A stretch of 64,000 nucleotides of DNA from NCBI RefSeq assembly GCF_001571345.1, contig NZ_BCTP01000009.1, forward strand, positions 1-64,000. The letters run 5' to 3'. This document shows positions 18,304-27,044 of the stretch, in pieces. Position 1 is the stretch's first letter. The number at the start of each line of letters is the position of its first letter. The stretch comes from Komagataeibacter xylinus NBRC 15237 (GTDB taxonomy: Bacteria; Pseudomonadota; Alphaproteobacteria; Acetobacterales; Acetobacteraceae). The translations under genes and the position numbers were made by a program. The notes beneath the pieces were generated by a model. It worked only from the letters and a program-made list of their open reading frames with translations. It ran no database searches and had not been told where the DNA came from.

Positions 18304-19485
18304 ATGGCCGTTCCTATTATGCAGGCAGTCCGCGTCGGCGCCTATGTTGTCAAGCAGCATGTCACGCGGCGTAAACGTTATCCGCTCGTGCTTATGCTCG
18401 AGCCCTTGTTTCGCTGTAACCTGGCCTGCGCCGGGTGCGGCAAGATTGATTACCCCGCGCAGATCCTGAACCAGCGCCTGAGCGTGCAGGAATGCCTTGA
18501 TGCGGATACCGAGGCCGGTGCGCCCGTTATCGCCGTGGCCGGTGGCGAGCCGCTGCTGCACAAGGAAATGCCCGAGATCATCCGCGGACTGATCGCGCGC
18601 AAGAAGTACGTATATCTGTGCACGAACGCCCTTCTCCTTGAAAAGAAGATGGACGATTACGAGCCGAATCCGTTCTTCTCGTGGGATGTGCATCTTGATG
18701 GCGACCCGCAGATGCACGATGCCTCCGTCTGTCAGGACGGGGTGTACGAGCGCGCCGTGTCCGCGATCAAGAAGGCGAAGGCGCGCGGCTTCCGCGTGTC
18801 GATCAACTGCACCCTGTTCGATGGAGCCGACCCCAAGCGCGTCGCCACCTTCTTTGATGAAGTGATGGCCATGGGCGTGGACGGCATCATGACCGCGCCG
18901 GGCTATGCCTATGAGCGTGCGCCTGATCAGGAGCACTTCCTCAACCGGCAGAAGACCAAGCAGCTGTTCCGCGACATCTTCCGCCTTGGCAAGGGCAAGA
19001 AGTGGCGCTTCACGCAGTCGCCGCTGTTCCTGAACTTCCTGGCGGGCAACGAGCAGTATCACTGCACGCCGTGGGGCAAGCCGCTGCGCAACCCGTTTGG
19101 CTGGCAGCGCCCGTGCTACCTGCTGGGTGAAGGCTACGCCAAGAGCTTCAACGAGCTCATGACCGATACCGACTGGGATGCCTACGGCACCGGCAATTAC
19201 GAAAAATGCGCCGACTGCATGGTCCATTCGGGCTACGAGTCGACCGCGGTGATGGATGCGGTCCGCAGGCCGTGGCACATTGCCAAGGTTGCCCTGTTCG
19301 GCCCCGAGACGGAAAAGCCGATGGCGCCGGAAATCCCGCTCGACCACCAGCGCCCGGCGGAATACGTGTTCACCCAGCACGTCGATGCCAAGATGGCCGA
19401 GCTGGCCGCGCGCAAGAAGCCTGCGGCCCCGCCGCGCGTGAAGAAGGTCGCGGCCCCGGCCGAGACGGCAGACGCCGCCGACTGA
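18304..19485 (+). CDS. hpnH: Adenosylhopane synthase HpnH (radical SAM)
   Basis: A 393-residue radical SAM enzyme that joins the 5'-deoxyadenosyl radical to diploptene, making adenosylhopane, the first step of the bacteriohopanepolyol side chain. The cluster motif is FRCNLACAGCGK with Cys 38, 42 and 45. AGGEPLLHKEM is the SAM-contact GGE motif. The C-terminal region has YEKCADCMVHSGYE, a further conserved Cys set. The start at 18304 has a good ribosome site (GGAGCAGAGG, 18290-18299). It is divergent from dxs, and a strong hairpin terminator follows its stop. The Lys/Ala-rich tail is low complexity. Confidence 0.95.
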   Translation: MAVPIMQAVRVGAYVVKQHVTRRKRYPLVLMLEPLFRCNLACAGCGKIDYPAQILNQRLSVQECLDADTEAGAPVIAVAGGEPLLHKEMPEIIRGLIARKKYVYLCTNALLLEKKMDDYEPNPFFSWDVHLDGDPQMHDASVCQDGVYERAVSAIKKAKARGFRVSINCTLFDGADPKRVATFFDEVMAMGVDGIMTAPGYAYERAPDQEHFLNRQKTKQLFRDIFRLGKGKKWRFTQSPLFLNFLAGNEQYHCTPWGKPLRNPFGWQRPCYLLGEGYAKSFNELMTDTDWDAYGTGNYEKCADCMVHSGYESTAVMDAVRRPWHIAKVALFGPETEKPMAPEIPLDHQRPAEYVFTQHVDAKMAELAARKKPAAPPRVKKVAAPAETADAAD

Positions 19486-19524
19486 TCACGCAGTCCGGCA
19501 TCATATCGACCGGATGGTTAAGGG

Positions 19525-19555
19525 AAGGCGGGGCATTTGCTCCGCCTTTTCTTTT
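19525..19555 (+). terminator. Intrinsic terminator after hpnH
   Basis: A 10-bp stem AAGGCGGGGC / GCTCCGCCTT with one G-T pair and an ATTT loop is followed by T-rich sequence (TTTTCTTTT). It sits about 40 nt after the hpnH stop. Confidence 0.85.
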
Positions 19556-19616
19556 GCGCGCGGGCCGAGGGCAAAATATGCCCGCCTGACTGAATATGCT
19601 GTAAGAGCGTGGGATC

Positions 19617-20906
19617 ATGCTTGTTTCCCTGATTGTCATATTGTGTCTCGTTCTGCTCAACGGGCTTTTTGCCATGGGCGAACTGGCGCTGATTTCCGCC
19701 CGCCGGGCGCGGCTTGCCATTCTTGCGCGTAATGGCACCAAGGGGGCGGACCGCGCGCTGAAACTGGCAGGCGACCCGCAGAGTTTTCTGCCTACCGTCC
19801 AGATCGGCATGACGCTGGTCTCGATTCTCGAGGGCACGTTTGGCGGCAACAGCATCGAGGCCGGGGTCAGCCGGTGGCTTTCGCACATTGCGGCCCTGCG
19901 CTCGATTGCCGATGAACTGGCCATGTTCCTTGTGGTCAGCGCCATTACGGCGGTCATGCTGGTGCTGGGCGAACTGGTGCCCAAGCAGATTGCGCTGCGC
20001 CAGCCCGAACTGATCGCAGCGCGCCTGTCGCTGCTGCTGGAGTGGATGGCGTGGTTCACGCGCCCCATCGTCTGGCTGCTTGGCCGTTCATCGGAACTGG
20101 TGCTCAGGGTGATGGGCATCGGCAATGCCATCCGCCAGTCGGTCTCGGTGGAGGAACTGCGCGCCTATATTGCCGAGGGCGCGCAGGCGGGCGTGCTGGA
20201 GCAGGAGGAGCGCGACATGATCGAGCGCCTGCTGCGCCTGGCCGAGCGCCCGGTCCGCGCCATCATGACGCCGCGCACCGAACTGTGCTGGGTGGAGCGC
20301 CACGTGCCGCGCGCGCAACTGCTGCAGGTGCTGCGCTCGACCACCTATTCGCGCATCGTGGTGTGTGAAGGTGGCGTGGATAACCCGGTGGGCGTGATTC
20401 TGGCCAAGGACATGCTCGACCGGTTCCTTGATGGCAAGAGCCCCTCGGTCGAGATCGGGCTGCGCCACCCCATCTCCGTGCCCGATACGCTCTCCGCCTT
20501 TGACATGCTCGAGCGTATGCGGTCTTCCCCGCTGGGCATGGCGCTGGTGCTTGATGAATATGGCTCGTTTGAGGGAATCGTTACCTCATCCGACCTGTTT
20601 GGCGCGATCGTGGGCGAGCAGCACGAACTGGGCAATACCCCGCCGCAGCGTTTGGCGCATGACAATGTGCTGGTGCTCGATGGCGCCATGCCCGCCGATG
20701 AGGTCAAGGACCGGCTTGGCCTGTCCGACCTGCCGGCCGAGGGTAGCTACCACACGCTGGCAGGGCTGGTGCTGGCCCTGCTGCGTCGCGTGCCCGCCAA
20801 GGGGGACAAGGTGGTGTTCTCGGGCTGGCTGTTCGAGGTGCTGGAAATGGAAGGCCGCCGCGTCGTGCGCGTGCAGGCCAGCCGCCAGCTTCTGGCTGAG
20901 AACTGA
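19617..20906 (+). CDS. CNNM/CorC-type hemolysin-family membrane protein
   Basis: A 429-residue protein with the DUF21 (CNNM) transmembrane domain in the first 150 residues, then a CBS pair, then a CorC/HlyC C-terminal domain. The N-terminus has LNGLFAMGELALISARRARL, the DUF21 signature. VRAIMTPRTELCWVE starts the CBS region, and LDEYGSFEGIVTSSDL closes it. Family members (YtfL, YoaE-like, CorC) are linked to Mg2+/Co2+ efflux or cadaverine tolerance. The substrate cannot be told from sequence. It is a single gene after hpnH and separated from it by a terminator. Confidence 0.88.
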   Translation: MLVSLIVILCLVLLNGLFAMGELALISARRARLAILARNGTKGADRALKLAGDPQSFLPTVQIGMTLVSILEGTFGGNSIEAGVSRWLSHIAALRSIADELAMFLVVSAITAVMLVLGELVPKQIALRQPELIAARLSLLLEWMAWFTRPIVWLLGRSSELVLRVMGIGNAIRQSVSVEELRAYIAEGAQAGVLEQEERDMIERLLRLAERPVRAIMTPRTELCWVERHVPRAQLLQVLRSTTYSRIVVCEGGVDNPVGVILAKDMLDRFLDGKSPSVEIGLRHPISVPDTLSAFDMLERMRSSPLGMALVLDEYGSFEGIVTSSDLFGAIVGEQHELGNTPPQRLAHDNVLVLDGAMPADEVKDRLGLSDLPAEGSYHTLAGLVLALLRRVPAKGDKVVFSGWLFEVLEMEGRRVVRVQASRQLLAEN

Positions 20907-20967
20907 CGCAGCCTGCCTGAACATGAAGGCGTTTTTGGTTGCCGCATGTTTCCCGGGCTGACTTTTC

Positions 20968-21012
20968 AAACAGTCTTTAAAGACGGCATCTGGAAACTTT
21001 TATTCCAGAGCA
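20968..21012. repeat. Degenerate fragment of the long repeat
   Basis: This stretch contains CTTTTCAAACAGTCTTTAAAG and then GGAAACTTTTATT, which match the terminal repeat and outer arm of the longer dispersed element at 47.4 and 48.6 kb. The inner stems are missing. It lies between the convergent CNNM and lytic transglycosylase genes. Confidence 0.5.
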
Positions 21013-21055
21013 CATCTTCACCAGTTCGAATGTGTCCATTCAAACTGGATCCGCT

Positions 21056-23032
21056 CTAGTGGATGGTGTGGCCCGCCATGGCGATCTCGGCGCCAAAGCC
21101 GGGCCATTCATCGCGGGCCATCGTCTCGAGCGAGGGGGTCGCAAGACCCAGCCGGTCGGCATAGATCCATAGGTAGGTGAAGGCCCGGCGCACATATTCG
21201 CGTGTTTCGTCATTGGGCAGGCTCTCGATATAGAGCAGGGGATCTTCATCCTCATTCATCGTCGCACTGCGGCGCGAGATGGCGACCGGACCGGCATTAT
21301 AGCTGGCCAGCACGCGGATCATGTCACCACCCGCGGGCACATGCGTCCCGCCTGCCTGGGCGGAAATCTGGGCGAGATACAGCACGAAGCGTTGCCCGAT
21401 ATCGAGGTTGGTGGCGGGATCATGCAGGTCGGCCGGGCGGCGGATGAAGCGGTCCTTGTCATGGGCGATGAAACCGGCCGTCACCGGCATGAGCTGCATC
21501 AGCCCGTGCGCCCCGGAGCCGGAAACGATGTTGGGGTCGAAATTGGATTCCAGCCGCGTCAGCGCATAAACCAGCGCCGGGTCCATGCGGAAGCCATGCT
21601 CGGGCTGGAGTGGCGGCACCGGGTAGCGGGCCGCGTGGGTGTTGTGCTCGCTCTCGTTGGTGTCGATGAGCATGAGCATCTGCGATGACAGCTCCCTGAG
21701 CCCCATGGCGTCGGCCACCATCTGGGTGGAGTGGCACAGGGCGGCATCGTTCTGGATATCGGGCCACAGCCTGCGCAGCGCGGCCTCCGCCCGTTCGCGC
21801 TCACCCACCTGCATCAGGGCAAACGCCCTGCGCCCGGCAGGGGTGGCGGCGACCGCCTCGATATCGATTTCACCCAATACCGGGCTGCCCGCATGGATGG
21901 TCTGCTGGGCTGCCGCGAGCGTCATGTCGGGATCGGTGCTGATGGTATCGGGCGTGTGGGCCGACCGGCTGGCCGGTGCGGCCCGCAGGCCCAGGATCTG
22001 TGAGGCCAGAAGGCCATAGAACGTATGTGGCGCCGCTGCGGCCCGGTGCAGCCACGGCTGATAGGCCGCGACATCGCCCGTTGCCTGATGCGCGCGGGCG
22101 GCCCAGTAGGCCGCGCCCGCGCGAATGCTGCCCGGTGTCAGGCTGGCGCGTGATGCGGCCTCGAACAGGGGCCTTGCCATGTCGGCGCGGCCCTGCCGCC
22201 AGGCGGCAAGGCCGGCCACATACCCCGCGAAGCCAAGCCGCTGGCCGGATTTTTCAAATGCATCGCGTGCAATCGACATGGCCAGCCGGTTTTCGCCGTT
22301 GCTGAACAGCGTCATGGCAATTCCGGCATGCAGATGAGCGGCATACAGGTCGTTTATGCCCGGCGTCGTGGCAATCAGGTGCAGGGCGCTGCGGGCACCC
22401 TTCACGCCCTGGGCGGTACGCTCGCGCACGGCGCGGTCGAGCATGGCGCTGCGCGTGAACACCCGCAGGGAGGGATCATCCTCCTCCGGCAGGTGGATGT
22501 GCTGCGGCGAGCGGCGGCTGTCGAGCATGTCATGGCTGGGCGCGGGGGGGAGTGGCCCCCCACGGACCGGCGCGGGCATGGCGGCCAGCATGGAATAGAT
22601 GGCGGGTGAATCCGCAAGGCCCGAGAAGGTGCGCAGCCACAGCCGCAACTGCCCCGCATTGGGGTGATAGGCCGGGTTGAGGTAGCGGGCTGCCAGGATG
22701 TCACCAAGCAGGGTGTCATCATGGATGGCGGCAGTCTCGCGGATGGCGGCATCGAACTTGCCATCGGCCTGCAGGCGCAGCACCCGGCGGATGTGGCTTA
22801 CATCCTCGGGCGAGAGCGGGCGCGGCATTCCGGCATTGCCGTGCGCGTGCAGGCGTGGAAGGGCGAGCGCCGTTTCCTCGTTATGGTCGCCATGGCTGGC
22901 TGGATCATCGTCCAGTCGGCCTGGCGCCACTGTTTGGGCACGCAACGGCGCAAACGCCGCTCCTGCCAGAAATGCGGCGCCAGCCAGAAAGGCTGCCACC
23001 GCGTGATGGGGGGTATTGATTGTCCCTCGCAT
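21056..23032 (-). CDS. Soluble lytic murein transglycosylase (Slt-like)
   Basis: A 658-residue periplasmic enzyme that cleaves peptidoglycan with formation of 1,6-anhydroMurNAc. An N-terminal signal peptide of about 32 residues contains two repeats of AAFLAG. A long alpha-helical region follows, as in the superhelical Slt70 ring. The C-terminal SLT domain has the catalytic Glu in YALTRLESNFDP, then GAHGLMQLMPVTA, and RVLASYNAGPVAI with the conserved AYNAG-like box. It ends with a YVRRAFTYLWIYADRL segment. The anhydro sugars released would feed the recycling route that the MurU-like protein suggests. It stands alone on the minus strand. Confidence 0.9.
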   Translation of the reverse strand: MRGTINTPHHAVAAFLAGAAFLAGAAFAPLRAQTVAPGRLDDDPASHGDHNEETALALPRLHAHGNAGMPRPLSPEDVSHIRRVLRLQADGKFDAAIRETAAIHDDTLLGDILAARYLNPAYHPNAGQLRLWLRTFSGLADSPAIYSMLAAMPAPVRGGPLPPAPSHDMLDSRRSPQHIHLPEEDDPSLRVFTRSAMLDRAVRERTAQGVKGARSALHLIATTPGINDLYAAHLHAGIAMTLFSNGENRLAMSIARDAFEKSGQRLGFAGYVAGLAAWRQGRADMARPLFEAASRASLTPGSIRAGAAYWAARAHQATGDVAAYQPWLHRAAAAPHTFYGLLASQILGLRAAPASRSAHTPDTISTDPDMTLAAAQQTIHAGSPVLGEIDIEAVAATPAGRRAFALMQVGERERAEAALRRLWPDIQNDAALCHSTQMVADAMGLRELSSQMLMLIDTNESEHNTHAARYPVPPLQPEHGFRMDPALVYALTRLESNFDPNIVSGSGAHGLMQLMPVTAGFIAHDKDRFIRRPADLHDPATNLDIGQRFVLYLAQISAQAGGTHVPAGGDMIRVLASYNAGPVAISRRSATMNEDEDPLLYIESLPNDETREYVRRAFTYLWIYADRLGLATPSLETMARDEWPGFGAEIAMAGHTIH

Positions 23033-23213
23033 GGCGAAGCGGATGTAAGCCGTGCCTGCAAGGAAAGCAATAGCTAACGCCTGTCAGGGCAGTAAATAAG
23101 TTTTCAGAACAGAACGGGGGAACTTATGTAAACATCGTAAAACATATGCGCAAACAGGAATGAATAGCTGATTTGCACAGGCTAATATGCCGGAATGATT
23201 ATGTTAATACCCT

Positions 23214-24068
23214 TTATGATTTCAAGGGCATGTTTCCGATTGTTTCGCGTATGAGCAGCATGTCTTTCCATGCATCACGCCGCGCCGTGGCGCTGGCGCG
23301 CAACTGCAGCGGATGGCGCATGGCAAGGGCTGGCAGCGTGGTGGCGGGGGCGCCATCGGGGCCGGTGGGCAGGGTGATGTCGCGCCACCGCCCGCGCATG
23401 CGCGCCGCCGTGGTGTTCTGCCCCGTGATGAGGGAAACGGCGAGGTTGCCCAGCAGCACCACCCGCTCCGGCCGCGCGAGCACGATGGCGCGCTCGATGA
23501 AGGGCAGGCAGATCCGCGCCTCCGCCACGGAAGGCGGCCTGCCGCCGGGTGGCCGCCACGGAATGATGGGGGATGCGAGCAACTCGGCGCGGTCGATGCC
23601 GATGCTGGCGAACATGGTTGCGACCAGCGCGCCGCCTTCCCCCGCGAAGGGGTGGCCACTGCGGTCCTCATCCGCGTCCGGCGCCTCGCCAATCAGCATC
23701 AGCGGGGCCTGTTCCGGGCCTTCCACGCACACGCTATGGGTGGCGGTGGCCCGCAGCCCGCATGGCTCGAAACCGCTTATGGCCGCCCGCAGCGCGGGCA
23801 GCGTACCAGCCGCCGCCGCAGCAGCGCGGGCGGCGGCGACCGCCTCGTCAATCAGCGTGGCGCGCGAAGGCGGCGCTGGCGGGCGGGGCCTGCGGGCGGG
23901 TTTTGGGTGTCCATTCCCCGCATCTGGCTGTATGGGGAGGGGCTGTGCCGCAGGGGCAGGGTTGCGTGGCGGCGTGGGAAGCGCGAGCCTGTCATGCGGG
24001 TCGGGGTCCAGCGCGTCATCCGCGCCCCACTCCACATAAAGGCGTAACAGGGACAGGGAATCAGTCAT
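23214..24068 (-). CDS. Uracil-DNA glycosylase family 4/5-like protein
   Basis: A 284-residue protein of the UDG superfamily that removes uracil from DNA. A proline-rich linker of about 60 residues precedes the catalytic domain. The active-site motif is GEAPDADEDRSGHPFAG (residues 127-143), and MRHPLQLRA near the end is the second motif. Type-4 enzymes hold a 4Fe-4S cluster with four Cys. Here only Cys103 and Cys187 remain; the other two positions are Phe100 and Trp171. The ATG at 24068 is used rather than an upstream start at 24155. It is divergent from the TPR gene. Confidence 0.8.
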   Translation of the reverse strand: MTDSLSLLRLYVEWGADDALDPDPHDRLALPTPPRNPAPAAQPLPIQPDAGNGHPKPARRPRPPAPPSRATLIDEAVAAARAAAAAAGTLPALRAAISGFEPCGLRATATHSVCVEGPEQAPLMLIGEAPDADEDRSGHPFAGEGGALVATMFASIGIDRAELLASPIIPWRPPGGRPPSVAEARICLPFIERAIVLARPERVVLLGNLAVSLITGQNTTAARMRGRWRDITLPTGPDGAPATTLPALAMRHPLQLRASATARRDAWKDMLLIRETIGNMPLKS

Positions 24069-24173
24069 CGGATGGATATACCCCGCACCGGCACGGGCCA
24101 TGCAGCCGCGCGCCGTCCTGCCTCCCCGCTCAGGGTTTGGCAGCGGACGCCGCACGCGGTAGATTCTGGCGTC

Positions 24174-26003
24174 ATGCTCTTACCTCGTCTGTCACGCATG
24201 GTCGTGGCCTCCCTTGTTGTACCGCTCCTTGCCGGGATTCCCAACCGTGAAATGCGGGCCGCCCCGCCGGTTGACCCCATCATCGCGGCGGGAAAGCAGG
24301 ATCTGGCCACCAATCTGCTCGTTGGCAACGTGGCCGCGGCCGAGGGCGACAATGCCGAGGCCGCGCGGGCCTATGGCGTGGCGGCAGGGCTTGCGCCCAC
24401 CTTCCGGCTGTTTGGCGAGCGGGCGTTTTTCTACAGCATCCTCGCGGGTAGCCCGCAGGCCGCGGCCCTTGCCCACGCGCAGCCCTCCGGCGTGATGCCC
24501 GAGTTGATCATGGGCAATGCCGCGGCCCTTGCGGGGCAGTGGGATGAGGCGGCAACGCATTACCAGAATGCGCCCGCCGACCAGATCATGGGCCTGCTGC
24601 GCCCGCTGCTGCGTGGCTGGGCGCTGCAGGGCGCGGGCAAGACGGATGAGGCCCTCGCCGCCCTGGCGCCTGCCGAGGTCGATGCCCGGCTGGGCGGCTA
24701 CTATACCCTGCACTCGGCCCTGATCGCCCAGCTTGGCGGCATGCAGATGCGTGCTGATACGCTGTTCCGCCAGGCGGCGGAAAAGGGCAGCGGCGACTTG
24801 TTCACCACAATCGTCATGGCGCGCTGGCTCGTCACCCAGGGGCAGGAGGCGGCGGCGCGCGACCTGATCAACCAGCGCATCGCGGCCATGCCGGTGCTGG
24901 AAACGGCGCGCGGCAACATCATGGCCATGCTCCAGCACCCGGTGGTGAACCATGCCACCCAGGGGCTTGCACAGGCTTACGGGCTGGTGGCGCTGCTGAT
25001 CGACCAGCAGCTTTATGCCCATGAGGGCGCGGATGAAGACCACGCGGGCGATGCCGCGATGGAAATCGGCACCCTGCGCGGCACCGAGCAGATGATGCTG
25101 CGCATGGCGCTCACCCTTGACCCGGCGGATTCGGAGGCGCGGCTGCTGCTCTCCTCCATGCTGCATGCCCGCAAGCAGGACCGGCAGGCGCGCGCCGCCT
25201 TTGATGGCGCCCCGGCCAGCGACCCGCTGCTGCCGGTCTACCGCGCCGAGCAGGCTGATCTTGACGTGGTGCTGGGCCACAAGGAGCAGGCGGCGCAGGA
25301 ACTGCGCGACCTGCTGCGCCAGGCCCCCGATAACCGCACGTTGTGGAGCAGCCTTGGCGATGCCCTGCTCGACCAGCAGAAATGGCCCGAAGCCCTTGAT
25401 GCCTACCAGCATGCCACCGCACTCACTCCCCACCGGCTGGAAGGCGATGACTGGCGGCTGCTGTTTGGCCAGGCCATAGCGCAGGAGCGCCAGAACCACT
25501 GGCCCCAGGCGCGGGTGCTGTTGCAGCATGCCCTCCAGCTTGCGCCCAACGAGGCGGAACTGCTGAACTACCTTGGCTATTCCATGGTCGAGCACGGCGA
25601 GAACCCGGCTTTGGCCGAATCCTACCTGCGCCGCGCCCTCGCCCTTGCCCCGTCCGATAACCAGATCCGCGATAGCGTGGGCTGGGTGCTCATGCGGCTG
25701 GGCCATGTGGGGGAGGGCCTGCCGCTGCTTGAGCAGTCGGTCGAGCAGATGCCGCAGGACCCGGCCATCAACTACCACCTTGGCGTAGCGTACTGGATGG
25801 CGGGCCGCAGGCTGGAGGCGGTCAATGAATGGCAGAACGCCATCCAGTTCCAGCCTGACCCGATGGATCGCCGCAAGATCACGGCGGCGCTGGACTATGC
25901 CCATGCGTGGCAGGCCCACAGGCCCATGGCCGTGCCTGCCGACCTCAAGCCGGTGGCAACGCCGCCTTCTTCCCTTTCCCAGCCAAATGGAACCCGTCAC
26001 TGA
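24174..26003 (+). CDS. Exported tetratricopeptide repeat protein
   Basis: A 609-residue TPR protein. The first 30 residues look like a signal peptide (LSRMVVASLVVPLLAGI, then an Ala-rich cleavage zone). Repeats are clearest in the second half, for example EAARAYGVAAGLAP, DALLDQQKWPEALDAYQHATALTP, then NEAELLNYLGYSMVEHGENPALAESYL and GWVLMRLGHVGEGLPLLEQSVEQMP. It probably acts as a periplasmic scaffold, and no enzyme domain is present. The stop overlaps the ispE start by 1 nt (TGATG), so the two are translationally coupled, an arrangement found in related bacteria. Confidence 0.85.
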   Translation: MLLPRLSRMVVASLVVPLLAGIPNREMRAAPPVDPIIAAGKQDLATNLLVGNVAAAEGDNAEAARAYGVAAGLAPTFRLFGERAFFYSILAGSPQAAALAHAQPSGVMPELIMGNAAALAGQWDEAATHYQNAPADQIMGLLRPLLRGWALQGAGKTDEALAALAPAEVDARLGGYYTLHSALIAQLGGMQMRADTLFRQAAEKGSGDLFTTIVMARWLVTQGQEAAARDLINQRIAAMPVLETARGNIMAMLQHPVVNHATQGLAQAYGLVALLIDQQLYAHEGADEDHAGDAAMEIGTLRGTEQMMLRMALTLDPADSEARLLLSSMLHARKQDRQARAAFDGAPASDPLLPVYRAEQADLDVVLGHKEQAAQELRDLLRQAPDNRTLWSSLGDALLDQQKWPEALDAYQHATALTPHRLEGDDWRLLFGQAIAQERQNHWPQARVLLQHALQLAPNEAELLNYLGYSMVEHGENPALAESYLRRALALAPSDNQIRDSVGWVLMRLGHVGEGLPLLEQSVEQMPQDPAINYHLGVAYWMAGRRLEAVNEWQNAIQFQPDPMDRRKITAALDYAHAWQAHRPMAVPADLKPVATPPSSLSQPNGTRH

Positions 26004-26932
26004 TGTCGTCGCTGCACGAACTGGCGCATGCCAAGATCAACCTGTACCTGCATGTCACGGGGCGACGGCAGGCCGATGGCTATCACCTGCTTGACAGCCT
26101 TGCCGTATTCGCAGGTGCCGCGGACCGGCTGGACCTGGCATTGGGCAACGGCCGGGGCGGGCATGTGGCGCTTGACATCAAGGGCCGGTTTTCCGCAGGG
26201 CTGGGCGGTGAGGACTGTGCCGATAACCTGATCGTTCGCGCCGGGGCGATCCTGCGTGAACTGGCAGGCGAGGAGGTCGCGCGTAACCTGCCGGATGTAG
26301 GGATTACACTGCACAAGGAACTGCCGGTGGCCTCGGGCATTGGCGGTGGCTCGGCCGATGCGGCGGCTGCCCTGCGGCTGCTGCTGGGCGTGTGGAAGCT
26401 GTCGCTGCCGCCTGCCCGGCTCAATGCGGTGGCCACGCGGCTCGGCGCGGACGTGCCGGTCTGCCTTGAGCAGCGTGCCGCGCGCATGGAAGGAATCGGC
26501 GAGGTGCTTTCACCCGCGCCCCATCTGCCCCCCTGTGGCATGATGCTGGTCAATTGCGGGCGGAGCGTCTCCACCCCGCAGGTGTTCAAGGCCCGCGCGC
26601 CGGTCTTCACCCCGCGCGCCACGCTGCCCCCCGCCTGGGCCACGCTGGCCGACATGGTGCGCGACCTCGCCGACCAGACCAATGACCTGCAGGCGGCCGC
26701 CTGCGCCATCTGCCCGGAAATCGTGACCGTGCTCGACGCCCTGCGGGTCGCACCCGGCTGCCGCCTTGCACGCATGAGTGGCTCGGGGGCGACGTGTTTT
26801 GCCCTGTTCGACAGCCCCGACGCCGCCCGTGCGGCACAGGCCGCCGTGCAGCAGGCGGGCGCGCACTGGTGGGTATGGGCGGGTGACCTGTGCCGCAGCA
26901 CGACCGAGGCACGCACGTCCATTCCCGCCTGA
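26003..26932 (+). CDS. ispE: 4-diphosphocytidyl-2-C-methyl-D-erythritol kinase
   Basis: A 309-residue GHMP kinase that phosphorylates CDP-methylerythritol in the MEP isoprenoid pathway. The N-terminus AHAKINLYLHVTGRR is the family opening, the ATP-binding loop is PVASGIGGGSADAAAALRL, and MSGSGATCFALFD is the C-terminal GHMP motif. It is the second MEP gene in the window besides dxs. Both feed isoprenoid and hopanoid synthesis. The start is set by the TGATG overlap with the TPR gene. A three-stem repeat begins about 20 nt after the stop. Confidence 0.95.
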   Translation: MSSLHELAHAKINLYLHVTGRRQADGYHLLDSLAVFAGAADRLDLALGNGRGGHVALDIKGRFSAGLGGEDCADNLIVRAGAILRELAGEEVARNLPDVGITLHKELPVASGIGGGSADAAAALRLLLGVWKLSLPPARLNAVATRLGADVPVCLEQRAARMEGIGEVLSPAPHLPPCGMMLVNCGRSVSTPQVFKARAPVFTPRATLPPAWATLADMVRDLADQTNDLQAAACAICPEIVTVLDALRVAPGCRLARMSGSGATCFALFDSPDAARAAQAAVQQAGAHWWVWAGDLCRSTTEARTSIPA

Positions 26933-26952
26933 ACGGGAAGGGCGTTTTATAG

Positions 26953-27037
26953 ATAAAAGTTTTTGGGTGCCGCCTTTTTGCAAAAAGGCGGCGTTCTTTC
27001 GAAGCTTTTTGAAAAAAGCTTCACCAAAAACTTTTAT
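26953..27037. repeat. Dispersed three-stem repeat, copy 2 (archetype)
   Basis: Located between convergent ispE and the SDR gene. The outer arms ATAAAAGTTTTTGG and CCAAAAACTTTTAT pair perfectly over 14 bp. Inside are a perfect palindrome built from GCCGCCTTTTTG and its complement, and a second near-perfect palindrome starting GAAGCTTTTT. Together they can form a three-way junction on DNA or RNA. Confidence 0.9.
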
Positions 27038-27044
27038 CAGTTTT

